DNA of 64,000 nt from a virus. Below are positions 35,891 to 43,906 of this stretch, in pieces; the stretch's first letter is position 1; each line of letters begins with the position of its first letter. Where the stretch lies: positions 1 through 64,000 of IMG/VR virus record IMGVR_UViG_3300021197_001365; one strand, given 5' to 3'. Position numbers and translations under genes: made by a program. Below the pieces are notes generated by a model. The model made no database searches and was not told the origin of the DNA. It saw only the letters and a list, made by a program, of their open reading frames with translations.

Positions 35891-38555
35891 AAGCCTCTAA
35901 AGCTGCTGAGGGTCGAGTGAAGTTAGATGTATATCTTGCTTTACCTTTAGTAGTACGAACATCAAATTGATAACCAGTAAAAGTTTCACCCCCATTATGG
36001 CTAGCACCAATTCTGTATTGTGTATCGCTAAAGTTATTAGTCATACTGCTATTAGTAGTTCCTACTTGAGTTCCATCTAAAAACATTTTACCCGTATTAC
36101 CGGATCTAGAAAACGCCCAGTGGTACCAAGTACCGGTCGATACAGATCCTCCAACACCAACGATTTGTGAGCCCGAATAAACATATATTTGTCCAGAAGC
36201 GTTCAATCCCATTGTCCATCCGGTTGATGTGTTACCATTACGAGCGTCGACTATAGAATAAATTGTTCCGCTTCCGGGTAAACTAGTAACATAGAACCAA
36301 CCCTCTGCAGTAAAATCACCTGTGCCAAAATTAGCATGCCCCTCACCGTCCATTTTTAGATAATCGTTACCATCAAAGTGCATTGATGAAGTGAGATACT
36401 TAGCATAAGTAGTAGAAGTTACTGGGTCACCTTGCCGTATAATTTTTTCGGTTTGTTGTGCCTTATCGATGATTGCAGCATTTGTTCCGCTAAGAAGGAC
36501 AGTTGTGTTAGTAATTGCAGTAAGTGCTGTAGTTGGTACCGTACAGGTAGTTTGCGTAGGGTCGTATACAGTAGTACCATTTACAATTCGAAATTGTGAT
36601 ATAGTTCCATTAAAATATCCAGAAGCACCACTACCCCCTACACAGGCCGACCCAACATTAAAAATGTCTCTTGTTGTCGGCTGTGCATATGTTGGTGTCG
36701 TGGTGCTCTCTCTAATGCCATTTATAAACATCGCGGTTGTAGTACCATTGTGGGATATTGCAATATGATACCAACGACCAACGACCATAGTAGAAGTACT
36801 TGAGAAACCGCCGTTACTGCCCCCAGTATTCCAATACCACGACATTCCTGCAGAACCGTTAGTTTGCAAAGTATAAGCTACCCCAGCGCTACCACTCCAA
36901 GCAGAGCCGGAACCTCCCCCGCGTTGGACTATGTTATTACCCTCATTAGTAGCTTCAAGTTTGTACCACGCTTCTAAGGTCCAAGAACCAGACGTCGTTA
37001 AATCCATAGCGGTGTTGTTATTAGCAACTCGAAGAAAGTCTCCTGTACCATCAAAGTCCATTGAACCCCCATGGGTTGCTGCTGCATATTCAAGGTAGTC
37101 GTAAGGGCTGTAAGGTTCTGTAACTGGATCTCCAGCTAAAGTTATAGTATGCTTATCTGTGGAACCATCCGCAATATAAGGTAAATGACAAGTAAGTAAC
37201 TTAGTATTTGTTACTGCTGTTAAAGGCTCTGTAGGTGCGGTAAATGCAGAAGTATATACAGCGGTACCTTTTACAAATCTAACGTCTCTTATATAGCCAT
37301 TTAAATTATTACCATATTGATGTGACCCAATTCTAATTCTATTATTAGCATAATTAGTACTATTTGACGCACTATATTTTAAAGCCCCGTCAATATATAA
37401 ATATAAAGTAGAGGCATCCCTAACAAGGGCTAAATGATACCACTTATTTAAATCAATAATATCGTGATTGGTACCACTTCCTACATTTCCTGTTAACCAA
37501 TCTGAGTCGACTATACCAATACTATCATTTGTGTGGTAATAAAAAATGTTCATTACATTAGTTGAACCACTCATAAGAGCAAGAAGAGTATACTGTGTAT
37601 CTGCGTTAACTTGAAACCAACATTCTAAAGTAAACTGCCCAGTACCAACTTGAAATGATGAAATATTTGTAGGAGTTTCTAAATAGTCCCCGGTACCATC
37701 AAAATAAGTCGAATACCCCCCAGACCGGGTAGGGCTAACTGTGCGTTGAAATACGTCTCCGGAAGCGGTAACAGTATGTGTACTAGAACTAGAGTCTACA
37801 AAACTATTATTCAAGGCACTAGCATTATTACCCCCAGCAGCTGTAATTAGTGACGTAGTAAACTTACTATCAGGAATTTGCAAAATAAATTCAAGAGTAA
37901 AAGTAGATGCCGCTGTTGCGATATTAACACCATCTGAAGCACGGAATGTTAAACTAAACGAACCCGAGTTATCAGTATTTGTAGAGGGTGTAATAGTAAA
38001 TACATTTGTATTTGATCCCGTTCCCTGAGTTACAGCCGCAACATTGCCAGACGTATCTGAAGCAATACTAAAAGTAACCGGCAATCCTTCCGGATCAGTT
38101 GCAACGATTGTAACTATAGTTGCTGTACCATCCGTTGCTAGCGAATAAGCGGCATTAGCCCCACTAATAGTTGGGGTTGTATTGATTAGCGCAATATTGT
38201 ACCAACCATTGTCGCTCTGAATATATAAACGATTTGTAGAATCAACTAGAGCCATGGAGCCTTCTGATACAGAAGAGGGGGCGGGTAAGTTGTCCAGAGT
38301 AGAGTATACAGTTACACCAGCGCCTGAGCCTCCTGCATTATTATCAACATAGTCTTTAACAGCGGCAGAGGTAGGTAAAGTAGTATCATTATCATTATTT
38401 CCAATACCCTCTGATTCAGTAACTAATGAAGCAGGAGCTAGTTTTGATGAAGTAATAGTTGAATCCGCAATTTGAGATGCGGCATCTGCTAACTTACCGT
38501 CGCTATTAAGTCCTCTTAAAAATTCTGCAACTAGTCTGCCTTTTGACTTTGACAT
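35889..38555 (-). CDS. Tail fibre with cadherin-like and three LamG-like domains
   Basis: An 888-residue protein. The N-terminus (SKGRLVAEFLRGLNSDGKLA) is a typical fibre attachment start. Residues about 130-230 look like a cadherin/Ig-type domain (VATDPEGLPVTFSIASDTSG). Three concanavalin/LamG-like jelly rolls follow, each opening with a related phrase (STYFDGTGDYLETPTN, SMDFDGTGDFLRVANN, SMHFDGNDYLKMDG) and containing a W-Y/F-H-x-A strand. These folds bind glycans, so this is the likely host-recognition fibre. It is the last gene of the late operon. Confidence 0.85.
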   Translation of the reverse strand: MSKSKGRLVAEFLRGLNSDGKLADAASQIADSTITSSKLAPASLVTESEGIGNNDNDTTLPTSAAVKDYVDNNAGGSGAGVTVYSTLDNLPAPSSVSEGSMALVDSTNRLYIQSDNGWYNIALINTTPTISGANAAYSLATDGTATIVTIVATDPEGLPVTFSIASDTSGNVAAVTQGTGSNTNVFTITPSTNTDNSGSFSLTFRASDGVNIATAASTFTLEFILQIPDSKFTTSLITAAGGNNASALNNSFVDSSSSTHTVTASGDVFQRTVSPTRSGGYSTYFDGTGDYLETPTNISSFQVGTGQFTLECWFQVNADTQYTLLALMSGSTNVMNIFYYHTNDSIGIVDSDWLTGNVGSGTNHDIIDLNKWYHLALVRDASTLYLYIDGALKYSASNSTNYANNRIRIGSHQYGNNLNGYIRDVRFVKGTAVYTSAFTAPTEPLTAVTNTKLLTCHLPYIADGSTDKHTITLAGDPVTEPYSPYDYLEYAAATHGGSMDFDGTGDFLRVANNNTAMDLTTSGSWTLEAWYKLEATNEGNNIVQRGGGSGSAWSGSAGVAYTLQTNGSAGMSWYWNTGGSNGGFSSTSTMVVGRWYHIAISHNGTTTAMFINGIRESTTTPTYAQPTTRDIFNVGSACVGGSGASGYFNGTISQFRIVNGTTVYDPTQTTCTVPTTALTAITNTTVLLSGTNAAIIDKAQQTEKIIRQGDPVTSTTYAKYLTSSMHFDGNDYLKMDGEGHANFGTGDFTAEGWFYVTSLPGSGTIYSIVDARNGNTSTGWTMGLNASGQIYVYSGSQIVGVGGSVSTGTWYHWAFSRSGNTGKMFLDGTQVGTTNSSMTNNFSDTQYRIGASHNGGETFTGYQFDVRTTKGKARYTSNFTRPSAALEA

Positions 38556-38558
38556 TTA

Positions 38559-39059
38559 TTACTCCGGTTTTGTAGGCCAGGTTATGTTATTTGGAAACTC
38601 TGACTGCTGCGGCACATCTCGAAGTGCTTGTCTGTATGTTTTCATTGCATCTGCCATTGTTACGTCTGAAAGTGCAAAATGGTCTGTTTCTTTGAGTAAG
38701 TTGTCTCGTGTAGAGCGTTCTTGAATTGCTTTTTCATTGTTTATTCTAGCTGTATGCGCTGTTTGTTGTGCAGATACAGTTTGTACATTCCCTTCTTCAT
38801 CTGTGTATTCTGTAAACATTTCTCTTTCAACCCACGCATACACCCAGTTTCCGTTAGAATCTTGTACTGCCCCATTTCTGCCAACTACTTTAAATTCTCC
38901 ACTCGGGGTCGGAGCGGGTGCAGCAAGCACAGGATCAATTCCTAAAGCTTCAAATACATTTATATTCCATACTTTTGGAAAAGAAACATTTCTATTCTCA
39001 AGTCGGAGATCTGTTTTGGATTTGAGCTCTCCGCTTGCTCGTATTCTATATTCGCTCAT
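38559..39059 (-). CDS. Tail fibre assembly chaperone-like protein
   Basis: A 166-residue protein whose C-terminus (TRDNLLKETDHFALSD, YRQALRDVPQQSEFPNNITW, PTKP) matches the end found in many phage tail-fibre assembly/XkdW-like proteins. The upstream part has a coiled segment. It lies between fibre genes with short spacers, as fibre chaperones often do. Confidence 0.75.
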   Translation of the reverse strand: MSEYRIRASGELKSKTDLRLENRNVSFPKVWNINVFEALGIDPVLAAPAPTPSGEFKVVGRNGAVQDSNGNWVYAWVEREMFTEYTDEEGNVQTVSAQQTAHTARINNEKAIQERSTRDNLLKETDHFALSDVTMADAMKTYRQALRDVPQQSEFPNNITWPTKPE

Positions 39060-39069
39060 TTTTTATCTC

Positions 39070-40053
39070 CTATGCGATTGCTAAAAATAAGTAAGTTTCA
39101 CTGCTTCTGTTGCTGTCGCTATCATTTCCAAACACCTCGAACCCGCTTGATTGTGGGTTAACATCCACTGGCGAGTTTGTTGTTTCTGCCGCAGTCTGAT
39201 TAACAATCAGATAATTATCAAGACCCGATGTAATCCCTCTGGCGCTGTCCCATATAAACCAGTTAGCCGACCCGCTTGTTTGCTTAATCATTACAAACCT
39301 AGCCCCGCTACTAAAACCACAGTCTATAGTCTGAGTGGATCCACTGCCCGTATAAGTGCCAACCTTAGATATGCCATCTACCGTAGCAAAGAGATACGCA
39401 ACCTTTTTTATTTCTTCAGTACCACCACCAAAGTTACTAACAGAAGTAGACGAATAAGTGCCAAATGAAAGACCGTTTTCCAATGCGGCGGTTAAATGAA
39501 AATACCCCCTTTTGTTTATAAGAGGGACGTCCACCGACCAATTACTAGTGGTTATATAAGGGCCACCGGAACGAGTGTCATGATATGCCTTGACAATAGC
39601 TAGTTGTGGAGTGGCTCCTAAATTATGGGATATTGCTGTTGTTGAGCCGTCTTCAATCCAAGTTACTACGTCAAAGAATCCCGGCGCTTGGCGAAATGTC
39701 CAAGAAACAAAATTACCGCTTGATTCATTTACACCGGCTTCACTGCCCAGCGAAAAACCGTTTGAGTTAAAAGCAGTTACAGAATTTGCTGTAGTTTGCT
39801 CGACGGCAGTTCTGTCTGAGTTAAGGGTCTTGTTAACTCCCCGATTGGTATCTACCAAAAAATGATTTCTAATTGAGTCGCGTTGTTTAATCCAAACAAG
39901 ACCGCCTTCGCCAGAAAGATTAATGTCGTTGGTTATGCTCTGAGTGGAGCTATTGCCTGTGTAAGTTGTTGGTGAAAAAACATCAACAGCGTCAAAACTT
40001 GCGCCGGCATTGCCAGCCGCCGCCGCAAGTAGTTTTAAGGCTCCGTTACTCAT
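39070..40053 (-). CDS. DUF7483-type tail fibre protein
   Basis: This 327-residue protein shows the repeated pattern of the marine phage DUF7483 domain: GGLVWIKQRDSIRNHFLVDT, NRGVNKTLNSDRTAVEQT, AFNSNGFSLGS, FVSWTFRQAPGFFDVV, and the second half ARFVMIKQTSGSANWFIWDS. The family occurs in predicted tail fibres and may bind cell-surface ligands. Start at 40053 overlaps the next upstream stop (TAATG). Confidence 0.82.
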   Translation of the reverse strand: MSNGALKLLAAAAGNAGASFDAVDVFSPTTYTGNSSTQSITNDINLSGEGGLVWIKQRDSIRNHFLVDTNRGVNKTLNSDRTAVEQTTANSVTAFNSNGFSLGSEAGVNESSGNFVSWTFRQAPGFFDVVTWIEDGSTTAISHNLGATPQLAIVKAYHDTRSGGPYITTSNWSVDVPLINKRGYFHLTAALENGLSFGTYSSTSVSNFGGGTEEIKKVAYLFATVDGISKVGTYTGSGSTQTIDCGFSSGARFVMIKQTSGSANWFIWDSARGITSGLDNYLIVNQTAAETTNSPVDVNPQSSGFEVFGNDSDSNRSSETYLFLAIA

Positions 40054-40943
40054 TAGCCCATCGCCTGTCCAGCAGTAAAGCCGTAATAAGTTGTGCCACC
40101 ATCATAAGTTATAAATACAAATACATCTACACCAGCATTTGTAGCTGTTATAGTTGGAGCAGTCGCGGCCGCCCAGTCTACACTAGAAGGCCAAGTAATT
40201 GTTCGTGCGCTACTATCTTGAATAACTTTTAGACTAAAAATAGTAGGCTTACCTGATGCTCCTGGATTGCTAAATGTATAAGTTACATTTTCTGATAAAG
40301 TATGTGTAAAGTTATCTCCAAGTTGTAAATTTAAAGTTGCAGCATTTGAGCTTGAAGTAATCGCTGTAGACTTACTTACAGTACCTTTATCAAAATTTAC
40401 AACTCCGTTTGCATCCGCAGTTACAGCCTTAGACGCCGCCGTTAACCCAAGCGTAGCAATATCTAAGTAATTAAGCTCTGCGGTAGTAGCAGTAACACCG
40501 TCAAGAAGATTAAGTTCCGTAGCGGTTGCAGTAACCGCTACATTCTCGTTTATTTTAGGAGATGTTAAAGTTTTGTTGGTCAATGTATCTGTTGTTGCTC
40601 TACCCACTAAAGTGTCAGTGCCGGTTGGAAGCGTAAGAGTTACATTACCACTATAAGCACTATGAGCGGCAGACTGTAATTGAGTATAGTGTGCATTACT
40701 GGATTCACAATAAAATTTAATATTTGAAACGGAACCTGAATTTTTAAGTACAATTTCTCCAGATTGAATATCTACGTTACCATCGAGGCGTACAAGACCG
40801 CTACCATTTGGAGTAATTGCAATATTACCATTTGATACACTAACTAATCCATTTCCATTTACATCCAAATCGCCCCCAAGTTGAGGGGTAGTATCCTCTA
40901 CTACTGCTGGTGCTGTCCCCGGCTGTATGCCAATAAAAGCCAT
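40053..40943 (-). CDS. Tail fibre / virion decoration protein
   Basis: This 296-residue, Thr/Ser/Ala-rich protein has an LGGDLDVNGNGLVSVSNGNI repeat-like opening, then TLPTGTDTLVGRATTDTLTN and multiple TATELNLLDGV-type beta repeats (TATELNLLDGVTATTAEL), which recur in marine phage fibres. Probably a trimeric beta-structured shaft. Confidence 0.75.
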   Translation of the reverse strand: MAFIGIQPGTAPAVVEDTTPQLGGDLDVNGNGLVSVSNGNIAITPNGSGLVRLDGNVDIQSGEIVLKNSGSVSNIKFYCESSNAHYTQLQSAAHSAYSGNVTLTLPTGTDTLVGRATTDTLTNKTLTSPKINENVAVTATATELNLLDGVTATTAELNYLDIATLGLTAASKAVTADANGVVNFDKGTVSKSTAITSSSNAATLNLQLGDNFTHTLSENVTYTFSNPGASGKPTIFSLKVIQDSSARTITWPSSVDWAAATAPTITATNAGVDVFVFITYDGGTTYYGFTAGQAMG

Positions 40944-41278
40944 TATGTAATCTCCATAATACCAAGAGTTGCATCAAGTGCTGACCCGGTTCCTGCTTTT
41001 ACACGCAGAACATCTGTAGCTTCAAGAACATACTTTTGCCCGCTCAGCAATTCTAAAGACGTCCTGGCAGGTATACTAACTGTATCGATTACCTGAAAAT
41101 CTGCATTTGAAGCTGAGGTATCTTGAAACTGAACTGTTGCAGTTACAGAACTCGCTGTTTTATTGCAAAGAGTTAACCCAAGAACTATTGTAGTCGTGGA
41201 AGCAGGAACAGTATACAAATCTACAAAAGAAGAGTTGCTTACGCTTGCTGCAAAAGCATTTTTAAAAGTATTTGCCAT
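40943..41278 (-). CDS. Small virion protein
   Basis: A 111-residue beta-rich protein (FVDLYTVPASTTTIVLGLTL, SVTATVQFQDTSASNADFQV, LELLSGQKYVLEATDVLRVK). It resembles small jelly-roll virion proteins encoded among fibre genes of marine phages. Exact role unknown. It overlaps the preceding gene's end by one base. Confidence 0.68.
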   Translation of the reverse strand: MANTFKNAFAASVSNSSFVDLYTVPASTTTIVLGLTLCNKTASSVTATVQFQDTSASNADFQVIDTVSIPARTSLELLSGQKYVLEATDVLRVKAGTGSALDATLGIMEIT

Positions 41279-41282
41279 AATT

Positions 41283-41984
41283 TTATCCTAAAGCAATCGC
41301 CAATGCGGTTGCATCATCCAGTACAGAATTTACAGTTAGTTTTCTTCCTAAATCTATTATATAATCAATTACGTCGCCAGTAACAAGAGCTGGAGCAAAT
41401 GTAATTGTTGATCCAGATATAGTAAAAGAGTCTCCAGGTTCTTGTGTTATACCATTTACTGATACAATCAATGCATTTTGATGTGACGGAGTATAGGCAG
41501 CACTACTTACTGTCATAGAGTATGCCGCTTGATTATTAACAGTACTAATAGCATCCAGCTTTGTAGGAGTAACACTATCTACCGTGCTTCCAAAAGTTAA
41601 AATGCGAACTTCATCATTTGCAGCTAATGCTGTCGTAAATACTACGGAAGTTCCATTTGTAGCAGTATAGTCCACAGAATCATCTTGTAATATTCCATTA
41701 AGAAATACCATAATAGATCCAGCTGTATATATTAAACTTTGTGATCCTGTATCATTACCACTAAAAGTTGTTTGACTGCCACTGGCCGTATATTCAAATT
41801 CTTTAATAGCAACCGTAGAGCTTGATAAAAGAGCCTCAGAAGTTCCTAACTCTTTTATTGTACCAGAATCATTTATAAAAAGTTTTTGTGCAGAAGTATC
41901 TACAGCAACTTCACCACTAGCAATATTACTAGTAGTAGGAGTACTGGTACCTCTTTTTAATTTTATTACTTGATTCGTTGCCAC
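41283..41984 (-). CDS. Short tail fibre with Mtd-type N-terminal domain
   Basis: The 233-residue protein opens with the major-tropism-determinant-like N-terminal domain (VIKLKRGTSTPTTSNIASGE, VAVDTSAQKLFINDSGTIKE), followed by beta-rich units (SIMVFLNGILQDDSVDY, ALIVSVNGITQEPGDSFTIS). These are found in receptor-binding fibres of many phages. No reverse transcriptase or template repeat is seen, so it is not evidence of a diversity-generating element. Confidence 0.78.
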   Translation of the reverse strand: MATNQVIKLKRGTSTPTTSNIASGEVAVDTSAQKLFINDSGTIKELGTSEALLSSSTVAIKEFEYTASGSQTTFSGNDTGSQSLIYTAGSIMVFLNGILQDDSVDYTATNGTSVVFTTALAANDEVRILTFGSTVDSVTPTKLDAISTVNNQAAYSMTVSSAAYTPSHQNALIVSVNGITQEPGDSFTISGSTITFAPALVTGDVIDYIIDLGRKLTVNSVLDDATALAIALG

Positions 41985-41995
41985 TGTACCGCTCC

Positions 41996-43039
41996 TTAGT
42001 AGGTGCCGCCATCAATTGTATTTAGAGTGACTGCCCCTGTTGATACATCAAATTGTCCAGAATCAAAAGACGCCACGCCTTTTGTAGAAGCAGTTGCAGT
42101 TGCAACAGTTACTTGGCCGTTTGAGGCCGTAACATTCGTTCCAGAAATACTAGAAATGAAATCTACGATTGATTCTTTTGCAGAAGTACCTGAAGCACCT
42201 CCATCAAAGAAAAATAAGTAATCAGTGTTAACAGCCGCAGTTGCCTCTGTAACACTAGCAGCATCTAAACCCGCAGCATTTGCATCGAGAATACCAGTAC
42301 TACCACTAAATACTTCTGAAGAATTTGTAGCATCTGGGATAAAAGTAAACTTACCTGTGCTATCATCAAATCCAAAGAAACCTAATTTTGCACCTGATCC
42401 AGTATGATATCGAAATTCAATACCACGATCTTTATTATCGTCAGATCCAGGCGCAGAATCGCCACCAAGAGTAAATACTGGGTCATCTACAGTCGTGGTA
42501 GTAGAGTTTACAGTAGTTGTAGTCCCATTTACCGTAAGATTTCCAGTTACAGTAAGACCCCCAGCCATTGTAATAGTAACATCTGTACCATCACCAATAG
42601 TAGTGCTATCACTAATTGCAGTAAGTCGAGTACGCAAATTTGCAACACTTACGTCCACATCCGAAGTAGAAACGCTTCCAAAAGATAATGTACCACTACC
42701 ATTTGTTTGTAATACTTGAGTGTTAGAACCGTCTGAAGTCGGTAAAGTAAAAGCACTTACAAAAGAGGCTAAGTTTGCATCATGTACAAGAGTATCTACT
42801 CCAGGCTCTATATCCAGCAGTTGTTGAATCTCGCCTTTTGTAATACCTGTTGCAAGTACAGGAGCTCCCGCATTATTTTTAATTGCACCGCCTACGGCAA
42901 TTGGAGTATTTGCTGCTCCCGGGTCTCCGATATAAAATGTATCCGTTCCTTTTGTATAAGCAAGCTCACCTGAAGCCAACGTAGACGGGGCCGAAGAGCC
43001 GGTAGAACGTTTAATTTTTATGGTTTGTGTGGATGCCAT
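41996..43039 (-). CDS. Tail fibre with Mtd-type N-terminal domain
   Basis: This 347-residue protein has the same kind of N-terminal domain (TIKIKRSTGSSAPSTLASGE, LAYTKGTDTFYIGDPG) as the 41.3-kb fibre. A middle TVTGNLTVNGTTTTVNSTTT strand-rich part and a DNKDRGIEFRYHTGSGAKLG segment are common in marine phage structural proteins. Confidence 0.78.
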   Translation of the reverse strand: MASTQTIKIKRSTGSSAPSTLASGELAYTKGTDTFYIGDPGAANTPIAVGGAIKNNAGAPVLATGITKGEIQQLLDIEPGVDTLVHDANLASFVSAFTLPTSDGSNTQVLQTNGSGTLSFGSVSTSDVDVSVANLRTRLTAISDSTTIGDGTDVTITMAGGLTVTGNLTVNGTTTTVNSTTTTVDDPVFTLGGDSAPGSDDNKDRGIEFRYHTGSGAKLGFFGFDDSTGKFTFIPDATNSSEVFSGSTGILDANAAGLDAASVTEATAAVNTDYLFFFDGGASGTSAKESIVDFISSISGTNVTASNGQVTVATATASTKGVASFDSGQFDVSTGAVTLNTIDGGTY

Positions 43040-43057
43040 AATTTAAATTCCTGTGGC

Positions 43058-43468
43058 TTAGTAAAGCCCTCCATCTAATGTGTCTGAGTCTGCGGCTCCG
43101 ATTGCTATGGGTTGCCATTCAAATGTACCCGGCGAGACCTCTCTGTAGATGTATAAAGTTTCTGTATCAGTTTCGTACCAAATGTCCCCTTGCTCCACTC
43201 TATCACCGCTAGGTGCAGAAGTACCACGAAAACTTTGGTCAGCTAAAATCTTTAGTGCCTCGTCTAAGAATCCAGACGGGATTGTATTGTGTGCTTGTAC
43301 TGTTACACTGGAAGCGTCTATCACTCCAGGAACTGCCGTAGGCACTGCTAAATTATATGCTTGAATAGTAGTAACGTCGTCAGTAAGATTTATAGATATT
43401 TGGTCGCCTGTTGCAGCAATTTCTGACACACTTTCAGTTACTTCAATTACTGTAGAAACTGTGGACAT
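43058..43468 (-). CDS. Conserved virion protein of unknown function
   Basis: A 136-residue protein with a beta-rich start (TVIEVTESVSEIAATGDQIS) and the phrase RVEQGDIWYETDTETLYIYR, a small module common near phage tail fibres (QGDLWYDTDTNTLYI-type). Its end DSDTLDGGLY recurs as TIDGGTY in the neighbouring fibre. Probably a fibre-hub connector. Confidence 0.7.
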   Translation of the reverse strand: MSTVSTVIEVTESVSEIAATGDQISINLTDDVTTIQAYNLAVPTAVPGVIDASSVTVQAHNTIPSGFLDEALKILADQSFRGTSAPSGDRVEQGDIWYETDTETLYIYREVSPGTFEWQPIAIGAADSDTLDGGLY

Positions 43469-43839
43469 TATCTAGTAACCTCAGGATTTATTGTAGCATT
43501 TCCTTGAATTATTCTTTTTACTACCGCATCACTGCTTGTAAATATTTCTACATCATATACATATTGACCGGCCGGTATATCTTTTGAACCACTTCGAGTA
43601 ACGCCCGAAGAATCTGTCCAATTTCCATTGGGAAGCTCCACTTTAAGAGACCCCGTAGAAGCATTAGTTACTGTAACTTTAAGATACCCCGAAACGGCAG
43701 TCGCTGTATGAGACGAGCGCAGCTGTCCACGACCTGCGTAGTTAGATAAATTTTTAGCAGTTCCCGATTCTTTGATTACTAAATCAACCGCAAAGTCGGA
43801 TCCTTGGTCAATGAATAAGTTGTAAGTAGCTGCGCTCAT
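43468..43839 (-). CDS. BppU-N-like virion protein
   Basis: A 123-residue beta-sandwich protein (NLFIDQGSDFAVDLVIKESG, GRGQLRSSHTATAVSGYL, GQYVYDVEIFTSSDAVVKRI). The pattern matches N-terminal domains of upper-baseplate or fibre-anchor proteins. It is the first gene of the fibre sub-operon, with an own promoter and a GGAGAA ribosome site. Confidence 0.7.
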   Translation of the reverse strand: MSAATYNLFIDQGSDFAVDLVIKESGTAKNLSNYAGRGQLRSSHTATAVSGYLKVTVTNASTGSLKVELPNGNWTDSSGVTRSGSKDIPAGQYVYDVEIFTSSDAVVKRIIQGNATINPEVTR

Positions 43840-43859
43840 TTAAAGTTCTCCATGATGAA

Positions 43860-43888
43860 ATTATAACAAAAGGGACATTTTATGTCAA
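43860..43888 (-). promoter_or_regulatory. Promoter of the fibre sub-operon
   Basis: On the minus strand TTGACA (43888-43883) and TATAAT (43865-43860) are 17 bases apart, between the tail-hub gene and the fibre genes. Confidence 0.87.
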
Positions 43889-43906
43889 GTGTTATTTTTT
43901 TGGTGG

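Noticed and set aside
40053-43039. Diversity-generating retroelement
   Set aside because: Mtd-type N-terminal domains are present, but no reverse transcriptase, accessory variability gene or template/variable repeat pair was seen.
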